DNA from: JANYCG01 sp031365665
GTDB taxonomy: Bacteria > Pseudomonadota > Gammaproteobacteria > Burkholderiales > Burkholderiaceae_C
Assembly (NCBI GenBank): GCA_031365665.1
Contig: JANLYO010000218.1
Span: forward strand, 1 to 14,309
Reading direction: 5' to 3'
Length of the DNA: 14,309 nt
Part shown: positions 7,122-14,309 of the stretch, piece after piece
Position numbering within the stretch: position 1 is the first letter of the stretch
Layout: each line of letters starts with the position of its first letter
Position numbers and translations under genes: made by a program
Notes under the pieces: model-generated
Database searches by the model: none
Told to the model about the DNA's origin: nothing
What the model saw: only the letters and a program-made list of their open reading frames with translations

Positions 7122-7253
7122 CTGAAATTCAAGTCTTCGCTTGCCCGTTCAAATATTTTGCTCTGAACTTCGCGGAAACCAGGCGCAATCTTCGTGCGAA
7201 CCAAAACCAAGAAATCTGATCGCCAGCAACATCTTTAGTCAGTTGCAGCTAGG
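7122..7253 (-). other. Intergenic stretch with a possible truncated coding remnant
   Basis: Between the terminator and the methyltransferase stop, two minus-strand frames look more protein-like than expected: one reads VLVRTKIAPGFREVQSKIFE from a TTG at 7210, the other reads DQISWFWFARRLRLVSAKF. Neither has a good start or a recognisable family, and the first frame runs into the hydratase terminator. It may be the broken beginning of a further cassette gene, or chance. Confidence 0.2.
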
Positions 7254-7979
7254 CTAACTCCGGCGGTGACCTGAGAAAATGATCCATCCAGCCAAGTTCT
7301 CGAATGTCTTGTATCCGAGCATAGCCAAAAGTTTCTTGGGGTCATTGCGACTCCAACGGAGTTGGCGCAGGTACTCGCCCCAACCACGCCCGCGCACTAA
7401 CGCACGCGGAATACGCTGAACGTGATCAATCTCAATCAAGCCAGAGTAGCGCTCTCGAACTTCGTCCTCGTGTCGGAAGAATCGCACGTGATCAGGTTGA
7501 TCGAAATTTGGCACGCTGCAAACACAAATGCTCCCGGGATTCCATCCTTCGACTACCTTGAGGTCTTCCTCTATGTGCTCCAACACCTCAAGGCAGACGA
7601 TAGTGTCGCGTGATCGCTGCATCGCCGCGCTGTCGCCAGCGCGGGCAACAGTGAACCGATCTGCCTTGCCAGTGCGCGCACGCGCTTTACTTATGGCCGC
7701 CTCGCTGAAATCGAAGCCGTGGTAATCCAGCCGCGATTTGTCGAATAACAAATGGGCAAACGACCCACTGCCGCAGCCGACCTCCAGAATTTTTTGCCCG
7801 CCTAGGCGCACAACTTCTTCGAAAATGGCCAGATAAAGCGGATAGTAGTGCGAATTCCAATAGGGGCGGTCATAAGCTCCATACGCGCGATTGTCATCAC
7901 CAACACTTGAATACAACTGGTCATACTCTTCTGCTGATTTTTCGTCGCGCAACAAGTCAGTTTGATGTCGGTCATTCAT
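7254..7979 (-). CDS. Class I SAM-dependent methyltransferase
   Basis: Cytoplasmic methyltransferase with a Rossmann-type SAM domain. From the ATG at 7979 (241 aa): motif I ILEVGCGSGSFAHLL (64-78), then YHGFDFSEAAISKAR for the second strand and acidic residue, and DTIVCLEVLEHIEED for motif IV. The N-terminal part is rich in aromatics (AYGAYDRPYWNSHYYPLY) and the C-terminal part has VCSVPNFDQPDHVRFF, features seen in methyltransferases of glycan and secondary-metabolite clusters. The substrate is unknown; the sugar-type neighbours suggest a sugar or glycan. Start choice is open: ATG 7979 overlaps the SDR gene by 8 bases, while ATG 8021 adds 14 residues and has GGAGA about five bases upstream, but overlaps the SDR by 50 bases. 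It is the last gene of the cassette. Confidence 0.85.
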   Translation of the reverse strand: MNDRHQTDLLRDEKSAEEYDQLYSSVGDDNRAYGAYDRPYWNSHYYPLYLAIFEEVVRLGGQKILEVGCGSGSFAHLLFDKSRLDYHGFDFSEAAISKARARTGKADRFTVARAGDSAAMQRSRDTIVCLEVLEHIEEDLKVVEGWNPGSICVCSVPNFDQPDHVRFFRHEDEVRERYSGLIEIDHVQRIPRALVRGRGWGEYLRQLRWSRNDPKKLLAMLGYKTFENLAGWIIFSGHRRS

Positions 7980-9165
7980 AAAGTCGCGCAGAGATGGGCC
8001 AAAACGAAGTGTCCATCCCATGCATTCTCCGATACCAAGCGCGGAAATCAGCCATGCTTTGCTTAAAGCTCAGGGGGGGGTTGAATCCAAGCATTCGCTC
8101 GGCACGTTCGTTAAGGTGGCGCACTTCGCGCAACTGCTGAGCGCACAATCCAACTTTCAGATCCGCATAAGGGTCTGGTCTTGACACCGGAGTCGGCCCT
8201 TCAATGCCGAGCCGAAGCCTGGATTCCATGCCACTGCCCAGCATTGCCACAGCAGAGCGCGCGGCCCGATCCACCTTTGCGAGTAGCGGATCTTTCCGCA
8301 ACGCGGCGCGCACGTCACTCGACACCAAATGGCGAATGCTGCCGGTAACTGAGGCCGTCTTCTTCGCTGCGCTCTTTCCTGTGAGAAGCAAAAACTCGGC
8401 CCGCTCAATGCGACGAACCTCCTTGACATTGACACTAACCAACTCTGAAAGCTCTTCGACCACTTCGTTCCATGTCGCCCGTCCGCCATCCGTGACAAAC
8501 ATGCGCTTTCCGTCAAGTGCGATACCGCTGATGTCCAAGGCAAGTTCCACTGCATGGCATAAGTTGCGCACATCAATTAGGTTGCATGGGCCAGTGCCTT
8601 CACCAACGAGCGCAAAGGATCCATCCCTTAAGCCACTGACAATACTGGCAACGTAGCTAGAAAACGGTCCAGAAATATTGGGCGGGCAAAGTACAACTGC
8701 TGGCAGCCCGGCAGCAGCAGCAGCCTCAACCATTCGATCCTGCTCTAGTTTAATCATCCCATAGCTCTCTGCGCCAGGCGGGGGACTGGTGGGCGCGTTC
8801 TCGTGGTGACTATCCAGATGAGGTGGATCACCGTACACCATCACGCTACTCAAATGCACAAACCGCTGAATCTTTTCCTCGCGGCAAACCTTGAGAATAT
8901 TCTCCAGCCCGTCAATCATGACTTTGCGATCGCCGCGAGTGCAATTGACAACATGCGTCGCTCCGCGCAAAGCGCTTCCAAGCGCTATTCGGTCTGAAAC
9001 GTCAACTTGTACAAGTGGATTGTTTCGACGCGCAAGGCGCCAAGCGCTCCCTGCGCTGTGAATCACTGGCATGACCTCGACGCCTGGAATATTCCACAGA
9101 CGTTCAGTCAGAGTTGTCCCCACAAAACCTGAAGCTCCAAGAATGACCACCTTTTTTGCACTCAT
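7972..9165 (-). CDS. NAD(P)-dependent epimerase/dehydratase (extended SDR family)
   Basis: Cytoplasmic SDR enzyme, probably acting on a nucleotide sugar or related metabolite. GASGFVG (10-16) is the dinucleotide-binding loop, SS (106-107, in HLSSVMVYG) and Tyr135/Lys139 (YGMIK) complete the catalytic triad, and PPNISGPFSSY is the extended-SDR substrate segment. At 397 aa it is 60-80 residues longer than a typical UDP-sugar epimerase; the extra sequence lies in the C-terminal half (about 255-330, rich in Ala, Arg and Ser) and is not recognised. The ATG overlaps the oxidoreductase stop as ATGA (9165-9162) with GAGGTGG five bases upstream, so expression is coupled. The stop overlaps the methyltransferase start. 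The exact reaction (epimerase, dehydratase or reductase) cannot be read from sequence. Confidence 0.88.
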   Translation of the reverse strand: MSAKKVVILGASGFVGTTLTERLWNIPGVEVMPVIHSAGSAWRLARRNNPLVQVDVSDRIALGSALRGATHVVNCTRGDRKVMIDGLENILKVCREEKIQRFVHLSSVMVYGDPPHLDSHHENAPTSPPPGAESYGMIKLEQDRMVEAAAAAGLPAVVLCPPNISGPFSSYVASIVSGLRDGSFALVGEGTGPCNLIDVRNLCHAVELALDISGIALDGKRMFVTDGGRATWNEVVEELSELVSVNVKEVRRIERAEFLLLTGKSAAKKTASVTGSIRHLVSSDVRAALRKDPLLAKVDRAARSAVAMLGSGMESRLRLGIEGPTPVSRPDPYADLKVGLCAQQLREVRHLNERAERMLGFNPPLSFKQSMADFRAWYRRMHGMDTSFWPISARLYE

Positions 9166-10220
9166 GATGCCACCTCAAAACTGGTCCAGTCGTCAGTCAA
9201 TAGCCGGCGATTTTCATAGAAACGACGGATCAACTTCAACGAAGCCAAGCCCTGTTCTCCATCAACTTCCGGAGATCTATTTTCGCGGCAAGCAGCAATG
9301 AAGTCCCATAACATGCGCTGCCCAGGATCCAGTGATGGCTCGAATCCATCATTTGCGGTACCTGCAATATGCAACTTGAGGTCAGGTCTGTCTTTAGGAA
9401 TGAGCACAATCTTGTCTTGGAAACCGTCGCGCAACATAACCGTGCCGCGCTCAGTCTCCATAATCAACCCGGCCGGCAACGCAACGCACTTGGAATACCT
9501 CACCAGCCCCTCCATAGGCCCAAATGGGCCAGTGTTGTACCGCAAACTTCCCACGCAGTGCGCTTCGGGACCGCCATAGGAGTCGTCTTGCAACTGCACA
9601 TCGTCTGGATTGCCCCAAGCATGCAACATCCGATCAAGGAAATGCGTGCCGGTCACCACAAGCACCCCCCCGCCAATGGACTCGCGCTTCAGCGTATAGG
9701 CGGACAAGGCTGGCCAGCCCCCTGGCGTGCCAAACTGATGACAAAACCGTGACACGTGCCCAAAATAACGCGCGTCAAGCAGTTTTTTGAGAAGCCTGGG
9801 TGCGTCTAGAAAACGTTGGTAATGACCAATTCCAATCTTTGCTTTGCCGCGCTTTGCCGCATCAAGAATAGCTTGACCGTCCTCAACAGTTGTCGCCAAA
9901 GGTTTTTCAATAAAAGTGGAAATGCCCGCCTCAAGTAGGGGTACGGCTACTTCACGATGCGTGTGGTTTGGGGTTGCTACGATTGCGCCGTCTACCTTGC
10001 CAATTACGTCTCCACTACTGGAAGCAACAAGGCCCTTGAGTCCATACTCCTGCGCGAGCGCAGTCGCCCGCTCTATCACGGGATCTACAAGAGCACAGAC
10101 CTCGATCCCGTCCAAAGACAGTGCAGTGGGAAGATGGGAATTTCGGGTGATCAACCCCGCACCTATGATCGCCAATCTGAAGCGAGGAAGCCCCTCTTTT
10201 CTTGTCGAATCCAGCATCAT
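9162..10220 (-). CDS. Gfo/Idh/MocA family oxidoreductase
   Basis: NAD(P)-dependent dehydrogenase of the glucose-fructose oxidoreductase/inositol dehydrogenase type, which oxidises or reduces a sugar hydroxyl. The start at 10220 is set by AAGGAG about eight bases upstream; the ATG at 10241 lacks it. In this 352-aa form, LAIIGAGLITRNSHLP (16-31) is the Rossmann loop, ATPNHTH lines the cofactor pocket, and EKP (105-107) carries the conserved catalytic lysine. GGGVLVVTGTHFLDRML matches the family segment GGG..xDxGxH, but its aspartate is replaced by Thr while the His remains. It is first in the three-gene cassette, and its ATG overlaps the stop of a preceding open tail (TAATG). Substrate unknown; UDP-sugar or free sugar are both possible. 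Confidence 0.9.
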   Translation of the reverse strand: MMLDSTRKEGLPRFRLAIIGAGLITRNSHLPTALSLDGIEVCALVDPVIERATALAQEYGLKGLVASSSGDVIGKVDGAIVATPNHTHREVAVPLLEAGISTFIEKPLATTVEDGQAILDAAKRGKAKIGIGHYQRFLDAPRLLKKLLDARYFGHVSRFCHQFGTPGGWPALSAYTLKRESIGGGVLVVTGTHFLDRMLHAWGNPDDVQLQDDSYGGPEAHCVGSLRYNTGPFGPMEGLVRYSKCVALPAGLIMETERGTVMLRDGFQDKIVLIPKDRPDLKLHIAGTANDGFEPSLDPGQRMLWDFIAACRENRSPEVDGEQGLASLKLIRRFYENRRLLTDDWTSFEVAS

Positions 10221-10294
10221 TAACCTATCTCCTTGTACCAATCAACCGGGTCTTCGGGAAATTGAGTGGGTGAATCTGGTTGATTTTTATTTTT
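10220..10294 (-). pseudogene. Possible C-terminal remnant of a lost upstream cassette gene
   Basis: On the minus strand, directly after the flavoprotein stop (10297-10295), the frame reads 24 codons ending FPEDPVDWYKEIG and a TAA at 10222-10220. That TAA overlaps the oxidoreductase ATG as TAATG, a normal operon junction. The peptide looks like an acidic, aromatic protein tail, not random sequence, but has no start codon. I infer that the body of this gene was lost when the cassette was joined to the flavoprotein gene. The family is not recognised. Confidence 0.35.
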
Positions 10295-12031
10295 CTAGGG
10301 GCGGCCCGTCGAAAAATTAGCCTTTGCCCGTGCGCATGCTTCATGCGCAGCGAGCGAGGCAAACACCAGGGCCGGCCCGAGGGTGATGCCGGGCGCGGTG
10401 TAGATACCGCCCATGACCGAATTCATGTCGTTGCCCACTGCGTACAGGCCGTCAATCGGTTGATTTTGAAGGTTCAACACGCGGGCTTGGGTGTCGGTGA
10501 CGAGGCCCGTCGCAGCGCCAATGTCGCCGGGGTAGAGGCGCACGGCGTAAAACGGCGCTTGGACCAACGGGCCGAGGTTGGGATTTTTGCCGGGCCAGGC
10601 GTCGTCGCCAATATTCTGCTGGTAGGCGGTTTCGCCCCGGTGGAAATCAGGATCGACACCGCTTTCAGCATGACGGTTGAAGCGCGCCACCGTGTCTTGC
10701 AAGACAGCCGCGTCGATGCCCAGCTTTTGCGCCAATGCGGCGAGTGACTCCGCCTGGGTAAGGTACGCATCCGCCAAAAACGGCTTCAAGCCGCTGCCGC
10801 CGGGGCGCACCATGCCCATGCCGTATTTTTTGAGCGCGACGGCGTCGCACACCAGAAAAGCGGGAATCGCGGGCGGCGTCTGCAGCTGCATGGCCAGGGC
10901 AAACAATTGGTAGGTGGTGCTTTCGTTCACAAAACGCTGCCCCGCCTGGTTCACGCAGAGCACGCCGGGTTTGGCGCGATCCATCACAAAGTGCGGAAAA
11001 ACCGCTTGGCTGCCGTCGGGCCGCTGCCGTATCGACACCGGCGTCCAAAACGCATGGCTGGCGTTGCCCGAACCGAGCCGTGCGCCCAAACCCACGGCGA
11101 TCTCCAGCGCGGCCCCGGTGTGCCCCGGCGCGCCCGGACACCAGGCGGGCTCTGCCAGGGGCAACATGTCTTTGCGCCAAGCCGCATGGCGGTTGAAACC
11201 GCCGCTGGCCAGAATCACGCCGCCTTTGACTCGAATTGTTCGAATGGTGTCACCCAGTTTCAAAGTGACAGACGCGACATGCCCTGTCTCTTGCGCGATG
11301 CCGGTGAGCGTCGTGTTCAGTTGCAGCGTGACCTTGTCCTGTTTCGACAAGGCATGCAGCAGACGCCCAACCAGCGCATTGCCCATCACCAGCCGGGTGC
11401 CGCGCGGCCCTGTAAGCCTGTCCAGCGCATGGCGCGCGAGAATTTTGGCCGAGTGACGCAGGGACGCGAAGGATGTGCCCAGGCCCAGCAGGTGGTTGAT
11501 GTCGGTGCGGTCCACCATCATGCCGCCCAGCACCGTGAACTCGGGGATGGGTGGCCGTAAAAGCGCAAACAATGGCCCGAGCTGGCGGCCATCAAAGGGC
11601 AGCGGTTCCAGAGCGCGGCCACAAAGCGTTGAGCCGCCCAGGTCAGACAAATAGTCAGGGTGCTTTGGATAGGGCCGGAATTTCACCTCGGTTGCGGCAT
11701 CGAGCCGCGCCACCGCCTTTGCACCGTGGTCCAAAAACGCCTGACGCAAGGCCGGGTCACTTCGATCACCGATGGCGTTGTCGAGGTAACGCGCGGCATC
11801 CGCCAGCGTGTCAGCGGGGTTGACCGTGGCCGCGTGGAGGGTGCCTGGAATCCAGGTGGTGCCCGCCGAGAGCGCCGTCGTGCCGCCAACAAACGCGGTG
11901 CTCTCCACCACCAACACACGGGCGCCATCGAGCGCCGCAAACAGCGCGGCAGCCAGGCCTGCGCCGCCCGCGCCGCCCACGATGACGTCAAAATCCGCCT
12001 GTGCGGTGATGGCTGTGCGTTCTACTTGCAT
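10295..12031 (-). CDS. FAD-dependent dehydrogenase (3-ketosteroid delta-1-dehydrogenase / fumarate reductase flavoprotein family)
   Basis: Cytoplasmic flavoprotein of 578 aa. The N-terminus has the FAD dinucleotide loop VGGAGGAGLAAA (18-29) and Glu43 ending the second strand (VLVVES), followed by GGTTALSAGTTWIPG, which matches the KstD branch. The C-terminal FAD segment reads YAVGNDMNSVMGGIYTAPGITLGPALVF. A YAVRLYPGDIGAATGL stretch matches the active-site region of this family. Such enzymes remove two hydrogens from a ring next to a ketone, or reduce a double bond, and the members vary widely in substrate; a steroid substrate is not implied. The start overlaps the AroE-like gene by 10 bases (12031-12022), which suggests a shared pathway. 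There is no clear ribosome binding site or terminator, and its 3' end abuts the low-GC cassette. Confidence 0.88.
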   Translation of the reverse strand: MQVERTAITAQADFDVIVGGAGGAGLAAALFAALDGARVLVVESTAFVGGTTALSAGTTWIPGTLHAATVNPADTLADAARYLDNAIGDRSDPALRQAFLDHGAKAVARLDAATEVKFRPYPKHPDYLSDLGGSTLCGRALEPLPFDGRQLGPLFALLRPPIPEFTVLGGMMVDRTDINHLLGLGTSFASLRHSAKILARHALDRLTGPRGTRLVMGNALVGRLLHALSKQDKVTLQLNTTLTGIAQETGHVASVTLKLGDTIRTIRVKGGVILASGGFNRHAAWRKDMLPLAEPAWCPGAPGHTGAALEIAVGLGARLGSGNASHAFWTPVSIRQRPDGSQAVFPHFVMDRAKPGVLCVNQAGQRFVNESTTYQLFALAMQLQTPPAIPAFLVCDAVALKKYGMGMVRPGGSGLKPFLADAYLTQAESLAALAQKLGIDAAVLQDTVARFNRHAESGVDPDFHRGETAYQQNIGDDAWPGKNPNLGPLVQAPFYAVRLYPGDIGAATGLVTDTQARVLNLQNQPIDGLYAVGNDMNSVMGGIYTAPGITLGPALVFASLAAHEACARAKANFSTGRP

Positions 12032-12819
12032 GGCAGCAAATAATCAACCATCAAATCCCGCACGCGGGCGAACATCTCGCTGCCCGTCACGGTGGTGCAG
12101 CCCTTGGCACGTGCGGCGGCAATCAAAGGCGTGATGGCGGGCGCGGTGATCACGCAGCCCACGACGGTGGTGGCGCGAAGCGCGTCTGGGTGCAGCGGCA
12201 AGAGGTCTGCGGCCTGCATGCCGGCCGGTGTGGCATTGATGGCGATGTCAAACCCGCTCGGATCCGCGTTGCCCGGCAGCACCGCGCATTTTTGCAGCGC
12301 TGCGAGGCGGGTGATCAAGCTGCCGCGCCGAAGCGCATCGTCGTCATGAATCGCCAGCCGGCGCGCGCCCGCCTCCACCAGGGCGTGCGCAATCGCCGAG
12401 CCCGCGCCCCCCGCGCCCACGAGCAACGCCGATTTGCCCGCCGGGTTGCAGCCACTGGCTCGCAAGGCTTCGACAAACCCCAGGCCGTCAAACATGTCGC
12501 CATGCCAAGTGCCGTCGGCGTTGCGGCGCAGCGTGTTGACCGCTTGCAAAAAGGCGGCCCGCGCTGACGTGCTGGCGCACAGGCCAAACGCCGCAAACTT
12601 GTGCGGAATGGTGACGATGATGCCGTCGACGTTCTGCGCCAGTGCCACGCCCGCCAGCCAAGCGGCCAGGTGGGCGGGTGCGACATGCGCAGGCATCACA
12701 TAGGCGTTGCACCCGCGTTCATGAAACGCTTGGCTGACACCAGCGGGCGACTTCACCTGCGCAATCGGGTCGCCCACGATGTAATGGACGCGGCTGTCGC
12801 CGCTCAAAGGGTTTTGCAT
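12022..12819 (-). CDS. Shikimate/quinate dehydrogenase-family protein (AroE paralogue)
   Basis: NAD(P)-dependent dehydrogenase of the AroE fold, 265 aa. Catalytic Lys74 (VTIPHK) and Asp111 (GDMFDGLGF) are kept, as is the cofactor loop GAGGAG (135-140). Other substrate contacts differ from E. coli AroE: the N-terminal pair of serines (SKS) is VKS here (Val22, Ser24), NTDG is MFDG, and the C-terminal glutamine of the MLxxQA segment is absent (MFARVRDL). After the second strand it reads AIHDDD, with acidic residues where NADP enzymes have NRT-type residues, so NAD is the likely cofactor. I therefore read it as a catabolic paralogue acting on a shikimate- or quinate-like ring, not the biosynthetic enzyme. 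It is first of two overlapping genes with the flavoprotein. A TAAAAT hexamer (12831-12826) lies just before the start and no ribosome binding site is clear. Confidence 0.87.
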   Translation of the reverse strand: MQNPLSGDSRVHYIVGDPIAQVKSPAGVSQAFHERGCNAYVMPAHVAPAHLAAWLAGVALAQNVDGIIVTIPHKFAAFGLCASTSARAAFLQAVNTLRRNADGTWHGDMFDGLGFVEALRASGCNPAGKSALLVGAGGAGSAIAHALVEAGARRLAIHDDDALRRGSLITRLAALQKCAVLPGNADPSGFDIAINATPAGMQAADLLPLHPDALRATTVVGCVITAPAITPLIAAARAKGCTTVTGSEMFARVRDLMVDYLLPCK

Positions 12820-13090
12820 GATTCAATTTTAGGTGGCGATAGGCGGCTGGCAGCGCATCGACGAGCGATGGCGGCGCAATCTCTTGAACTCAAATGCTAT
12901 AATTTATATAGCAATAAATACATATAATACGTGGCCTAGAAGCCAAATTTTCATAAAATTCTGATTCGAAAGCGATTTGAGACCAAATAATTAACATGGG
13001 TATCAACAATTATTCAAAACCCGCTCCCGCCCGAGGTAGTGGACAATTTGGCATCCTCTCTCCTTCACCCAAACTGAACAGGCACCGAGC
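12820..13090. promoter_or_regulatory. Divergent control region between the AroE-like gene and mmsA
   Basis: A 271-base noncoding gap with divergent genes on each side. Its centre (12890-13015) is AT rich. It holds a palindrome (12895-12913), a consensus TATAAT (12923-12928, plus strand) that could be the -10 of mmsA without a clear -35, and AATTTT/AAAATT (around 12948-12962). The plus-strand ATG at 12996 opens only a shadow frame. I see no regulator gene next to it. Confidence 0.45.
12895..12913. repeat. Short palindrome TGCTATA / TATAGCA
   Basis: Perfect 7-base arms (12895-12901 and 12907-12913) around ATTTA, ten bases upstream of the TATAAT at 12923. It could be an operator because of this position, but its resemblance to 3041-3060 suggests a dispersed intergenic element. 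Confidence 0.5.

Positions 13091-14309
<1,219 letters not shown>

Larger units (their letters stand above)
7122..10294 (-). other. Lower-GC sugar/surface-polysaccharide type cassette
   Basis: Three minus-strand genes (Gfo/Idh/MocA oxidoreductase, extended SDR, SAM methyltransferase) are packed with overlapping ends and lie between unrelated catabolic genes. By eye the GC content is clearly lower than in the flanks, notably in 8700-10290. The functions are typical of nucleotide-sugar or glycan modification. No transposase, integrase, tRNA or direct-repeat boundary is visible, so the mode of arrival is unknown. Both ends carry possible remnants of other genes. Confidence 0.55.

Noticed and set aside
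7254..10220. The three-gene cassette as a defence or anti-phage system
   Set aside because: The methyltransferase lacks DNA-methyltransferase motifs such as NPPY, and the partners are sugar-type dehydrogenases with no nuclease, helicase or NADase.
10271..10297. Stop-codon readthrough extending the flavoprotein by 24 residues
   Set aside because: The flavoprotein already has its full C-terminal FAD segment, and the added tail is better explained by its TAATG overlap with the next gene.

Overview
The window reads as a draft contig end from a GC-rich betaproteobacterium, most likely Burkholderiales and probably Comamonadaceae. This rests on codon use, an MCE lipid-transport operon with a PqiC-type lipoprotein, a CoA-acylating methylmalonate-semialdehyde dehydrogenase, and short TGCTAT/ATAGCA intergenic palindromes of a kind I associate with that family. 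The taxonomic call is inference from style, not from a marker gene. No rRNA, tRNA, CRISPR array, transposase or integrase is visible.

Layout. (1) Bases 1-1666, minus strand: a single-chain MmeI-like restriction-modification protein, interrupted by an in-frame TAG (992-994) and running into unreliable, homopolymer-rich sequence at the window edge. (2) 1667-1801: an AT-rich spacer with a perfect 11-bp inverted repeat just upstream of that gene. (3) 1802-6199, minus strand: an operon in the order STAS-MlaE permease, MlaF ATPase, MlaD/MCE protein, PqiC-like lipoprotein, and a stand-alone cyclic-nucleotide-binding-domain protein. (4) 6283-7065, plus strand: a divergent enoyl-CoA hydratase/isomerase with a terminator at 7099-7121. 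(5) About 7122-10294, minus strand: a lower-GC three-gene cassette (Gfo/Idh/MocA oxidoreductase, extended SDR, SAM methyltransferase). The genes overlap and look like sugar or surface-polysaccharide tailoring functions. Both edges carry what may be remnants of lost neighbours. (6) 10295-12819, minus strand: an AroE-like dehydrogenase overlapping a KstD/fumarate-reductase-type flavoprotein. (7) 12820-13090: a divergent control region. (8) 13091 to the window end, plus strand: mmsA, truncated by the window.

How the genes fit together. The MCE genes should form one inner-membrane ABC complex for lipid exchange between inner and outer membrane. MlaE and MlaF form the transporter core, MlaD is the periplasmic lipid-binding ring, and the lipoprotein is the outer-membrane-facing partner. 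The cNBD protein is a candidate regulatory add-on. The AroE-like and flavoprotein genes overlap by 10 bases and probably act on the same carbocyclic substrate; mmsA and the enoyl-CoA hydratase fit a catabolic setting around acyl-CoA metabolism. The polysaccharide-type cassette looks foreign to its neighbours. I see no clear wholly new system. The best leads are the cNBD protein with its odd start, the re-specified AroE paralogue paired with a flavoprotein, the cassette edges, and the amber-interrupted MmeI-like gene.
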